64,000 nucleotides of DNA from contig CAADGG010000073.1 of NCBI GenBank assembly GCA_900696485.1, positions 1 to 64,000 on the forward strand, read 5' to 3'. Positions 44,051 to 51,966 of this stretch are shown in pieces. Below the pieces are notes generated by a model that worked only from the letters and a program-made list of their open reading frames with translations, made no database searches and had not been told where the DNA came from. The stretch's first letter is position 1; each line of letters opens with the position of its first letter. Position numbers and translations under genes: made by a program. This DNA comes from an uncultured Pseudomonadota bacterium. Its GTDB lineage: Bacteria; Myxococcota_A; UBA9160; PR03.

Positions 44051-45469
44051 GTGCCCGACGCCTTCCCCGAAGCGCGCCCGATCGAGACCCTCGCCGATGC
44101 CGCCGCCTGGCTCGAGGGGCTGATCAACGTCGAGCGGCTCCCGGATCTGCCGTACCGCCGGCTCAGCCTCGAGCCGATCGGCCGTCTCCTCGCACGACTC
44201 GACCATCCGCAGCACGGACTCTCCGTCGTCCACGTCGCCGGCTCGAAGGGCAAGGGCTCGACGGTGTTGCTGGCCGAGGCGCTGCTCGGGGCCCTCGGCG
44301 AGCGGGTCGGGAGCTTCACGTCGCCGCATCTCGAGCGCTGGACCGAACGCTTCCGGATCGCCGGACGCGAAGTGGACGACGAGCGGCTCACGGCGGCGGT
44401 GGCCCGGCTGCGGCCGCACGTCGACGCGCTGCGCCGCGAGGATCCGGCGCAAGCCCCGACCTTCTTCGACGCGACCACGGCGGCGGCGTGGCTGCTGTTC
44501 GCCGACGCCGGTCTCGATCGCGTGATCCTCGAGGTCGGGCTCGGCGGCCGTCTCGACTCGACCAACGCCGTCGATCCTGCCGTCACGTGCATCACGACGA
44601 TCGAGCTCGAGCACACCGACAAGCTCGGCGGAACGGTGGCGGCGATCGCGGCCGAGAAGGCGGGCATCGTGAAGCCGGGTCGCCCACTGGTGCTCGGTGC
44701 GCTGCCGGCTGCCGCCGAGGCGGTCGTACGGGCGCGCGCCGAGGCGCTCGGGGCGCCGGTCACCCAGCTCGGCCGCGACTTCGACGTGCGATTGCGCGTG
44801 CCGGCGGCGATCGACGGGCTCTCGCTCGCGCTGCGCGACGGGTCGTTCCACGTCGACGCCGTGCTCCCGGTGCTCGGCGTGCAGCAGGCGGCGAACGCCG
44901 CGCTGGCGCTCGCCTGCGTGCGGCGTCTCGGCGCGCATGCCGACGCCGCGTTGGCCGAGGCGGTCGCGCGCGGCTTCGCGAATGCCCGTCTCCCCGGCCG
45001 CGTCGAGCTGGTCGGTCGGACGCCCTGGCTCGTCGTCGATGCGGCACACACGGCGGCGTCGGCGGCGGCGCTCGCGGCGGCGCTCGCCTGCGTGCCGCGA
45101 GCGGGCGTGCATCTCGTGCTCTCGGTGTCGGCCGGCAAGGATCTGCCGGCGATTCTCACGGCGCTGTTGCCGCTCGCCGGTCGTGTCACGTTGACGCGGG
45201 CCGAGCCGACGCGCTCGCTGGCGCCCGCAGAGATCGCTGCCGCCGCGCGTGCGGTCGCGCCAGCGAGCACGATGCGTGTCGTGCCGAATCCGCATCTCGC
45301 GCTGCGGGCGGCGCGCGCGTCCGCGGCCCCCGCGGATCTGGTGATCGCGACCGGATCGGTCTACCTGGCCGGGATCGCCCGGCGCGTGTGGAGCGAGCCG
45401 CCGGCGCCGGTCCGCGTCAGTCGCCGGACAGCGACTGCTGCAGATGTCGGAACACGGCGCCCATCGTAA
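44051..45469 (+). CDS. folC: Folylpolyglutamate synthase/dihydrofolate synthase
   Basis: A 472-residue Mur-ligase-fold enzyme. The P-loop is VHVAGSKGKGSTVLLAEALL, followed by SFTSPHLERWTERFRI, EVGLGGRLDSTNAV and the metal/ATP segment TTIELEHTDKLGGTVAAIAAEKAGI. The C-terminal domain includes VDAAHTAASA and a partly degenerate LVLSVSAGKD. It would join glutamate to dihydropteroate or folates. The start is GTG 44051 (MPDAFPEARPIE). The last 53 bases overlap the convergent GH20-type gene, so both C-termini share DNA; the FolC tail beyond residue 435 is likely non-essential. Confidence 0.92.
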   Translation: MPDAFPEARPIETLADAAAWLEGLINVERLPDLPYRRLSLEPIGRLLARLDHPQHGLSVVHVAGSKGKGSTVLLAEALLGALGERVGSFTSPHLERWTERFRIAGREVDDERLTAAVARLRPHVDALRREDPAQAPTFFDATTAAAWLLFADAGLDRVILEVGLGGRLDSTNAVDPAVTCITTIELEHTDKLGGTVAAIAAEKAGIVKPGRPLVLGALPAAAEAVVRARAEALGAPVTQLGRDFDVRLRVPAAIDGLSLALRDGSFHVDAVLPVLGVQQAANAALALACVRRLGAHADAALAEAVARGFANARLPGRVELVGRTPWLVVDAAHTAASAAALAAALACVPRAGVHLVLSVSAGKDLPAILTALLPLAGRVTLTRAEPTRSLAPAEIAAAARAVAPASTMRVVPNPHLALRAARASAAPADLVIATGSVYLAGIARRVWSEPPAPVRVSRRTATAADVGTRRPS

Positions 45470-47375
45470 AGCCTTCGTGCGGGGCCGGCGGCGGCGGCGG
45501 GCGGTCCCGCTCGAGCGCGCGCGCCGCACGGCGCAGGCTGGCGATCGACCGGCCGATGCGGCGCGCGGTGAGTTCGAAGTCCGACGGCCGGCTGCGCGCC
45601 CGCCACAGTCGCTGCAGGCGCACCCGCGCCTCGCGCTGTTCGCTCGCGAGTGTCGTGAGCTCGCGCGCGAGCGCCCGCCGCGCGCGGGCGTCGAGTCCGT
45701 CCGGCTGCTCGCGCCAGGCGATCCAGCGCCGGCCGGCGAGTCCCTTGCGGAGCGCCAGCAGCGAGGCGTCGGCCGCGTGGCCCAGTTCCTCGAAGGTGAG
45801 CGGATCGGCGCCGAAGCGGTCTGCGGCACCGGCCAGCCGCGCCCGGACGCGTTCGAGCCGCACCAGCGTGCGCGCCGCGGCGCGCGGCTCGACGCCGCGC
45901 ACGAACCACGCCTCGTCGAGATCGTCGAAGAACAGGAACTGCAGCGGAGAGGCGTTGAAGACCTGGAAGCCGACGTCGTGGAGCCTGCCGAGCTCGCGGT
46001 ACAGGCGCGCGGCCTCGCCGCTGTCGTCGCCGAACCACACGCGTCCGAAGGCGCGATCGAAGGAGGCTTGCGGCGTCGCGCCGCTCCATGCCTGCTGCGC
46101 CGCCCACGCATAGCCGAGCCAGGAGTTACCGAGCAGGTTGTAGTGCCCGCCGTCGCCCCAGTCCGTCATCAGCAGGCCGGTCGCGCCGTGACGCCGGCCG
46201 GCGTCGGCCCAGCGCGTCACGTTGGTGAGGGCGTTGTCCTGGCGTGGGAACAGGCAGTTCCACGAGGACGTGCCGGGGCAGACCCAGAACTCGCGACCCT
46301 GCTCGGCGAAGACCCGTACGCGGTCGAAGTCGAACTCCGCTTCGTACCACCAGTCGCACAGCAACAGGTCCGAAGGAAGCTCGGCGATGCGCTCGGGATG
46401 GGCATGGACGAAGTCGGCCCAGATCGCCGTGCGCCGGCCGTGTTGGTCCGCCAGCTCGCGAACCTTTCGCACGTGATCGAGAAAAAGGCCGCCGGGTCCG
46501 AGCGACGCGGCGAGCGGCTGCGATCGGCCGCGGCCGAGATCCCAGGCCTCGTCGCAGTTGGCGTGGAAGAGCCGCGAGCGGAAGTTCGGCAGGAACTCGT
46601 CGTAGAGGTCGCGCAGCAGCGCGTAGCTTCCAGGTTCGGCGCACGCGAGCGTCCAGCGGGCGTCGGTCTCCGCCAGCGACTGGTACTCCGGCAGTTGCAG
46701 CACGTGCTCCATGTGCCCGAGCGATTGCAGGTTCGGGACCAGTTCGACGTGCCGTGCGGCGGCGTAGGCGTCGAGCGCTCGCAGGGTCTCCGCCTCGAGA
46801 CCGTCGGCCTCGGCGCCGATGCGCGGGTGGCGTCGCCAGCGGAACGTGTGCTCGAGGTAGAGCATCAGCACGTTCAGCTTGAGCCGCAGGCACAGGTCCA
46901 CGAGCGCGCGAAGCTGGGCTTCGCTCGGCACCTTGCCGCGCGAAACGTCGAGCAGGATCCCGCGAAAGCGGAAGTCCGGCGCATCCTCGATCGCGCAAGC
47001 CGGCAGGCGACCCCGTCGGTCGAGGAGCTGACTCAGCGTCTCGACGCCGTAGCGTAGCCCGGCCGGTCCCGCGCCGACCAACTCCGCCCGATCGGGTTCG
47101 ATGCGCAGGCGGTAGGCGTCTCCGGTGTCGCCGTCGCGTCGCAGCGCGAGGTGCGGGCCGAGGCCCTCCGGGCGCCGCGGCGTCTCGATGACCAGGCGGA
47201 CCTGACACATACGCGCGACGGCGTCGCGCAGCGTGCAGGCGCTCGTGAAGTCGCCATCATCGCTGCCGGGCTCGAGCAGGATCGGCAGGCCGCTGCGAAG
47301 TGCGAAACGGCCGGCGTGGCGCACGGCCTGGCGCGGGGCCGGCAACAGCGGAGGCAGGGCAGGGACGCGGCTCAT
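45417..47375 (-). CDS. Glycoside hydrolase family 20-type beta-N-acetylhexosaminidase
   Basis: A 652-residue protein. Residues 1-110 resemble the GH20b N-terminal domain (LPPLLPAPRQAVRHAGRF). The barrel that follows starts with FRFRGILLDVSRGKVPSEAQ, has LYLEHTFRWRRHP, and the catalytic Asp-Glu pair at 275-276 in FHANCDEAWDLGRG, as in GH20 hexosaminidases. The rest of the barrel (DWGDGGHYNLLGNSWLGYAW) and a 120-residue helical tail complete it. It would remove terminal N-acetylhexosamines, although GH20 relatives with other sugar targets exist. No signal peptide is seen. The start ATG at 47375 is divergent from the GH36 fusion gene. Confidence 0.82.
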   Translation of the reverse strand: MSRVPALPPLLPAPRQAVRHAGRFALRSGLPILLEPGSDDGDFTSACTLRDAVARMCQVRLVIETPRRPEGLGPHLALRRDGDTGDAYRLRIEPDRAELVGAGPAGLRYGVETLSQLLDRRGRLPACAIEDAPDFRFRGILLDVSRGKVPSEAQLRALVDLCLRLKLNVLMLYLEHTFRWRRHPRIGAEADGLEAETLRALDAYAAARHVELVPNLQSLGHMEHVLQLPEYQSLAETDARWTLACAEPGSYALLRDLYDEFLPNFRSRLFHANCDEAWDLGRGRSQPLAASLGPGGLFLDHVRKVRELADQHGRRTAIWADFVHAHPERIAELPSDLLLCDWWYEAEFDFDRVRVFAEQGREFWVCPGTSSWNCLFPRQDNALTNVTRWADAGRRHGATGLLMTDWGDGGHYNLLGNSWLGYAWAAQQAWSGATPQASFDRAFGRVWFGDDSGEAARLYRELGRLHDVGFQVFNASPLQFLFFDDLDEAWFVRGVEPRAAARTLVRLERVRARLAGAADRFGADPLTFEELGHAADASLLALRKGLAGRRWIAWREQPDGLDARARRALARELTTLASEQREARVRLQRLWRARSRPSDFELTARRIGRSIASLRRAARALERDRPPPPPAPHEGFTMGAVFRHLQQSLSGD

Positions 47376-47846
47376 CGTGCGACGAACGCTACTCGAGTGC
47401 GCGCGGCGCTGCCGCGGCCCCGGCGTCCCGACGCGATGCGCCCGGACTGGCACCCAGCACCGAGGTGCTGGGGGAGGGGTTGCCAGTCCGGGCGCGGTGG
47501 ACCGCGAGGCTCTGTGTTGTGACCGATGGAGAGAGCAAGGCCGGTGCCAAGTACGAAAGCGCGCGCGGGAGCACGGAATCGAGCAACCCCCAGGCAACAG
47601 TCTTCGCCGCCCCGGCAGGCGCCCGGCAAGCCGCGTGCAGCGGCTGCCGCGCGGTGACGCAAAGTTCGTCACCGGAGCCGCGCAGTTCGTCGCTGGGCTC
47701 AGGATCGAAATCGAAGTCGGCCCGCCGGCGCCGCGCCCGGCGGCTTCCGGCGTCACCGCGCGGCCGCGTGGGCCCCCGGCGCCGTCGCGCCCGCTTCGGT
47801 CGCCGCGGGGGTCGCGCTTTCGGGGCTCCGGGTTACCGTGCGGCCC
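47376..47846. other. Divergent gap between the two glycosidase genes
   Basis: 471 bases without a supportable gene. It carries the nested hairpin at 47438-47495 and should contain promoters for both genes. The reading frames here are arginine/serine-rich shadows. A short gaaatcgaagtc patch near 47704-47717 is the only AT-richer part. Confidence 0.55.
47438..47495. repeat. Nested hairpin: 15-bp outer and 9-bp inner stems
   Basis: Outer arms gcgcccggactggca (47438-47452) and its exact complement at 47481-47495 enclose inner arms cccagcacc (47453-47461) and ggtgctggg (47464-47472) with a 2-base ga loop. An 8-base bulge (ggaggggt) follows on one side only. It lies between divergent glycosidase genes, about 60 bases from the GH20 start. 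Confidence 0.85.
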
Positions 47847-50510
47847 ATGCCTGATTCCGCTCCGCGCCCGCACGCGCTCCGGCATGCTGCCGCCGGCGTG
47901 CTGGAGCCGCAGCGCGTCTTCGTGCGCGCGGCCGCCGCCTTCGAGGCGGGCGGCGCCGAGAGCGTGTACGAGTCGGCGGCTTCGGTCGGCGAGGTCGCGT
48001 GCGGCCCGCTCCGGATCCGGCTCGACGTCGAGCCCGAAGCCGGCGCCGCGGCGGCCCGCTGGCATGTGCGCGTGCTGAATGCCGGTCCGGCTCCGATCCA
48101 GCTGCTCGCGTTCGGGCTCGGGTTCCGCTGGCGCCCGCCGACCGGTTCCCTCGACGACGGCGCGTGGCGCCTGCTGCGGCAGGGCTTCCAGTCGTGGTCG
48201 TTCGCCGGAGGCGGCCCGCTCGACGACGCCGGCACGCCGCCGTTCCCGTCCGGCCCCTGGCTGCGCGGCTTCCACCATGCCCACGCGAGCCCTCCCGAGG
48301 ACCGGGTCGGCTGGCACGAGTCCGACGGCGCGCTGGTGGCCGGCGCCGGCACCGCGGGCCCGCACTGCCTGGCCGGCGTGTTCGAGAGCGGCCGCGCCTT
48401 CGGCACCGTCTTCGCGCGCCGCGCCGGGAGCGGGCTGCACCTCGAGGTGGAGCAGCGTCTCGAACGGCCACTCGACCCCGGCGAGGACGTCGAGCTCGAG
48501 CCGGTGCACGTGGCGCTCGGCTGCGACGCGAGTGTCTTGCTCGAAACCTTTGCCGCGGCCCACGGCACCCACGCGCGGGCGCGTCGTTGCGCGCCGTTCC
48601 AGGTGGGCTGGTGCTCGTGGTACCACTTCTTCCACGACGTCGACGAAGCGGCGTTCCTGCGCAATCTCGAGACGCTGGTCGCCGCTCGCGACGAACTGCC
48701 GATCGACCTCGTCCAGCTCGATGACGGCTATCAGCACCAGATCGGTGACTGGCTCGAGACCAATGAGAAGTTTCCGGGCGGCCTGCCGGCGCTTGCGCAT
48801 GCCGTCCGCGACGCCGGCTTCAGCGCCGGCCTGTGGACGGCGCCGTTCTGTGTCGTTCCGGAGAGCCGCGTCTTCGCGGCGCATCCGGACTGGCTGCTGC
48901 AAGATCCGGACACGCCCGGCGCGCCACTGCGCGGGCTCCATCACGGCCTGTGGACGCCCGGAGGCTGGGTGCACGTGCTCGATCCGACGCATCCCGGCGT
49001 CGCTTCGCACCTCGAGCAGGTCTTCCACAGCCTGGTCGGGATGGGCTTCTCGTATCTGAAGCTCGACTTCCTGTACGTCGCGGCGCTGCGGGCCGGCGCC
49101 CAGGATCCGCGCGTTCCGCGCGCGGCCCGGCTGCGCCGAGGCCTCGAGGCGGTGCGCGCCGGCGCCGGCGAACACGCGTTCCTGCTCGGCTGCGGCTGTC
49201 CGCTGGGTCCGGCGATCGGCCTCGTCGACGGCATGCGCATCGGTCCCGATACCGCCCCGCACTGGGAGTCGCTGCCGATCGCCCGGATCCCGGGCATCGA
49301 GCCCACCGTGCCGTCCGGGCGCAACGCGCTGCGCAACACCCTGGCCCGCGCGTGGATGCACCGCCGGCTGTGGCTGAACGATCCCGATTGCCTGCTGGCG
49401 CGCTCGAAGGACTCGCAGCTCACCCGCGACGAGGTCCGCGCGTTGGCGATCTCGATCGCCGTCACCGGCGGCATGACGATCGTCTCCGACGACCTGCCGG
49501 CGTTGTCGCCCGAGGAGCGCGCATTGGTGCGTGAGACCGCGGAGCTGGCGCGCGAAGTCGACGAGTCGGAGCAGACCGGTGCGGCGCGAGTTCTCGAGCT
49601 CGGAAACGACGAGATCGGCCACGCCGTGGTGGCCCGCGCCTACGGGGACCGCCTGCTCGCGCTGTTCAATCCCGCGGACGAGGCCCGGAACTGCTCCGTC
49701 AGCAAGGCCGCGGTCGCCGCGGTGGTGCCCCGTCCACTCGCCGACGTCGCGCCGGAACCGCTGCTCGGCTCGCCGGACGCGACGGTTGCCGACGGACAGA
49801 TCTCGGTGTCGCTGCCACCGCACGGGGCGGCGCTCTACCGCTTGCGCGGACGGCCGCCGCTGGTGGTCTTCTGCGACTACGACGGCACCTTCGCGGTGCA
49901 GGACGTCGGTTCCACGCTGGCGCGTCGTTACGCTGGCGAGCGGCGCCAGGAGCTGTGGCCGCGCCTCGAGCGCGGCGAGCTGACGGCCTGGCAGTACAAT
50001 CTCGAGCTGCTCGACGGCCTGGCGTTGCCGGAGGCCGATCTCGAGGCCTTCCTGCGCACCGTCGAGCCGGATCCGGGCGCGCGTCATCTGGTCGAGTGGT
50101 GCGAGCAGAACGCGATCCCGTTCCGCGTGCTCTCGGACGGCTTCGACCGCAATCTCGACCGCTTGCAGGAGCTGCACGGGATCCGCTTCGCCTACGACGC
50201 CAACCATCTGCGCTACGAGCACGGAGTCTGGCGCATCGCGGCGGGGCATCCCGGCACGGACTGCCCGTGCGGCACCGGTGTGTGTAAGCGGGCCCGCATC
50301 GAGCTTTTTCGGAGCCGACACCCGGGTGTGCCGGTCGTGCACATCGGCAACGGGCGCGTGTCGGACCTGTGCGGGGCCGATGCGGCGGATCTGGTCTTCG
50401 CGAAGGACTCGCTGGCGGACGAGCTGGCCGAACGGGGCATCGCCTACGAGCCGTTCGAGACCCTGCACGACGTGGTCGATCGCCTCACGGCGCGGCTCGC
50501 GAAAGCCTGA
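47847..50510 (+). CDS. GH36-type alpha-galactosidase fused to a HAD phosphatase (MtnX/PSP-like)
   Basis: An 887-residue two-enzyme protein with no interruption. Residues 1-640 are a GH36/melibiase protein: QVGWCSWYHFF, VQLDDGYQHQIGDW, nucleophile D407 in LKLDFLY, and acid/base D468 in RIGPDTAPHWE; the 61-residue spacing matches known GH36 enzymes. Residues 670-887 are a HAD-fold phosphatase with nucleophile D677 in CDYDGTFAVQ, VLSDGFDRNLD, and GNGRVSDLCGADAADLVF as the last metal motif. The linker LPPHGAALYRLRG is short. I know of no described pairing of these domains; the inferred logic is release of a sugar and dephosphorylation of the product or of a phosphosugar substrate. The ATG at 47847 is preferred over the GTG three codons upstream. 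Confidence 0.88.
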   Translation: MPDSAPRPHALRHAAAGVLEPQRVFVRAAAAFEAGGAESVYESAASVGEVACGPLRIRLDVEPEAGAAAARWHVRVLNAGPAPIQLLAFGLGFRWRPPTGSLDDGAWRLLRQGFQSWSFAGGGPLDDAGTPPFPSGPWLRGFHHAHASPPEDRVGWHESDGALVAGAGTAGPHCLAGVFESGRAFGTVFARRAGSGLHLEVEQRLERPLDPGEDVELEPVHVALGCDASVLLETFAAAHGTHARARRCAPFQVGWCSWYHFFHDVDEAAFLRNLETLVAARDELPIDLVQLDDGYQHQIGDWLETNEKFPGGLPALAHAVRDAGFSAGLWTAPFCVVPESRVFAAHPDWLLQDPDTPGAPLRGLHHGLWTPGGWVHVLDPTHPGVASHLEQVFHSLVGMGFSYLKLDFLYVAALRAGAQDPRVPRAARLRRGLEAVRAGAGEHAFLLGCGCPLGPAIGLVDGMRIGPDTAPHWESLPIARIPGIEPTVPSGRNALRNTLARAWMHRRLWLNDPDCLLARSKDSQLTRDEVRALAISIAVTGGMTIVSDDLPALSPEERALVRETAELAREVDESEQTGAARVLELGNDEIGHAVVARAYGDRLLALFNPADEARNCSVSKAAVAAVVPRPLADVAPEPLLGSPDATVADGQISVSLPPHGAALYRLRGRPPLVVFCDYDGTFAVQDVGSTLARRYAGERRQELWPRLERGELTAWQYNLELLDGLALPEADLEAFLRTVEPDPGARHLVEWCEQNAIPFRVLSDGFDRNLDRLQELHGIRFAYDANHLRYEHGVWRIAAGHPGTDCPCGTGVCKRARIELFRSRHPGVPVVHIGNGRVSDLCGADAADLVFAKDSLADELAERGIAYEPFETLHDVVDRLTARLAKA

Positions 50511-50519
50511 GGAACGCGC

Positions 50520-51872
50520 TTGCCGGGAGCGGCGGAGATCGTGGTGGTCGGGGCGGGGTTCGCCGGCCTCGCAGCGGCGCAGCAGCTCACGGCGGCCGGG
50601 CAGCGCGTCCGGCTGCTCGAGCGCGACGCGCGCGCCGGCGGCCGGGCGGCGCTCGCGACGCCGCCGAGCGGGGCCGTCGATCCCACGGCGGCGCGCGTGA
50701 CGACGGCGGACGCCGCGCTGCTCGACACGATCCGCGCCGCGAGGTTGGACGAACACAGCTTGCCGCTGCGGCCGTGGACGAGCGCGCAGCTCGCCGTCTC
50801 GGGCTCCGGCTTCGGGCCGGTCGGCGACGACGAGCCGGGCGCGATCGCGCGCACGGCGGGGGTGCGCTGGCTCGACGCGCTGCGGCTGCGGCGCCTGCCG
50901 CGGCTCGCGCGTCGCTATGCGCCGCACCTGGATCTCGGCCGGGCGGAGCAAGCGGCCCCGCTCGACGATCGGTCGCTGCACGACTTCGGCGAGCTGTACT
51001 TCGGACGCAGCGTGGTGTCACGCTGGCTCGAGCCGTGGCTCGCGGAGCGGGCGCCGGTGGACGAGCGGCAGGCGAGCCGCGTTGCCTTCCTGCTGCGCTG
51101 GTGGGCCGAGCGCAACGCCGCACCCGGCGCGCTGCGCGAGGCGCCGGGGTTGCTCGCGGAGCTGCTTGCAGCCCGGCTCGGCGTGCAGCTTCGCGCTTCG
51201 GTGACGGCGATCGAAGCGCGTTCCGGCGGCCGGCTGCGGCTCGCGATCGAGACGCCGGCGCGCGCCGAAACGCTGGAGGCCGACGCCGTCCTGCTCGCGC
51301 TGCCGGCGGCGGACACGCTGCGCCTCGTGCACGCCGTGGTCGGCACCGCCGAACGCGAAGCCCTCGGCGCCATGGCCGTCGAGGCCGCGATCTCGTGGAC
51401 CGGTCGCGCCCGTCCGCTTCCGGTGTCGGTCCCGACGCGGGTGCGGATCCCGCGCGCGGCGGGCTCGCCGCTGGCGTCGGTGAGCTTCGAGCCGACGGCC
51501 GGCGGCGGCCCGGCCGACGTGGGCAGCGGGCGCGTCACGGCGATCGCCGGTCCGGCGTGGAGCGCTGCGCACCTGTCGCTGCCGGACGCGGCACTCGCCG
51601 AGGCGCTGACGCAAGCGGTGGCACGCTGCGTGCCGGGCGGTTTCGAGTTCGCCGGGGAGGGTCACGTCGCCCGCTTCCCCGCCGCCTGGCCGCGCTTCGA
51701 AGTCGGCGCCTTCCGGCGCCTCGCCCGCTTCCGCGCGGTGCAGGACGACCGCCGCGCCGGCGGACGCCGGCTGTACTTCGCCGGCGACTGGCTGGCGGCC
51801 GCGAGCCTCGAGGGGGCGGCTGTGTCCGGCCGGCGCGCGGCGCTCGATCTGCTCGCCGATCTGCGGATCTGA
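50520..51872 (+). CDS. FAD-dependent amine oxidase/protoporphyrinogen oxidase-like protein
   Basis: A 450-residue flavoprotein. The N-terminal dinucleotide motif is VVVGAGFAGLAAAQQL, with the second FAD-contact segment ARAGGRAALAT, and the C-terminal FAD motif is RLYFAGDWLAAASLEGAAVSGRRAA, the form seen in amine oxidases, phytoene desaturases and HemY-type proteins. The middle is poorly conserved, so the substrate is open. The start is TTG 50520, 10 bases after the fusion gene stop, with TGAGGAAC in front; no better start fits. It is probably co-transcribed with the GH36-HAD gene. A role in the same sugar pathway is inference. Confidence 0.8.
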   Translation: MPGAAEIVVVGAGFAGLAAAQQLTAAGQRVRLLERDARAGGRAALATPPSGAVDPTAARVTTADAALLDTIRAARLDEHSLPLRPWTSAQLAVSGSGFGPVGDDEPGAIARTAGVRWLDALRLRRLPRLARRYAPHLDLGRAEQAAPLDDRSLHDFGELYFGRSVVSRWLEPWLAERAPVDERQASRVAFLLRWWAERNAAPGALREAPGLLAELLAARLGVQLRASVTAIEARSGGRLRLAIETPARAETLEADAVLLALPAADTLRLVHAVVGTAEREALGAMAVEAAISWTGRARPLPVSVPTRVRIPRAAGSPLASVSFEPTAGGGPADVGSGRVTAIAGPAWSAAHLSLPDAALAEALTQAVARCVPGGFEFAGEGHVARFPAAWPRFEVGAFRRLARFRAVQDDRRAGGRRLYFAGDWLAAASLEGAAVSGRRAALDLLADLRI

Positions 51873-51966
51873 CCCGACCGGCCCGCCGTTTCCAGGACCG
51901 AAACCGCGCCGCTCCGGCCCCGTCGCCGGGCGCCGCCGAATGCGGCTGCTACTACACGCCGGCGCG

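Noticed and set aside
45417..50981. A minus-strand reading frame open for about 5.5 kb, which would make a 1854-residue protein.
   Set aside because: Only its last 652 codons carry a recognisable domain (GH20). The rest is antisense to the GH36-HAD fusion and FAD genes and is open because stop codons are rare at this GC content.
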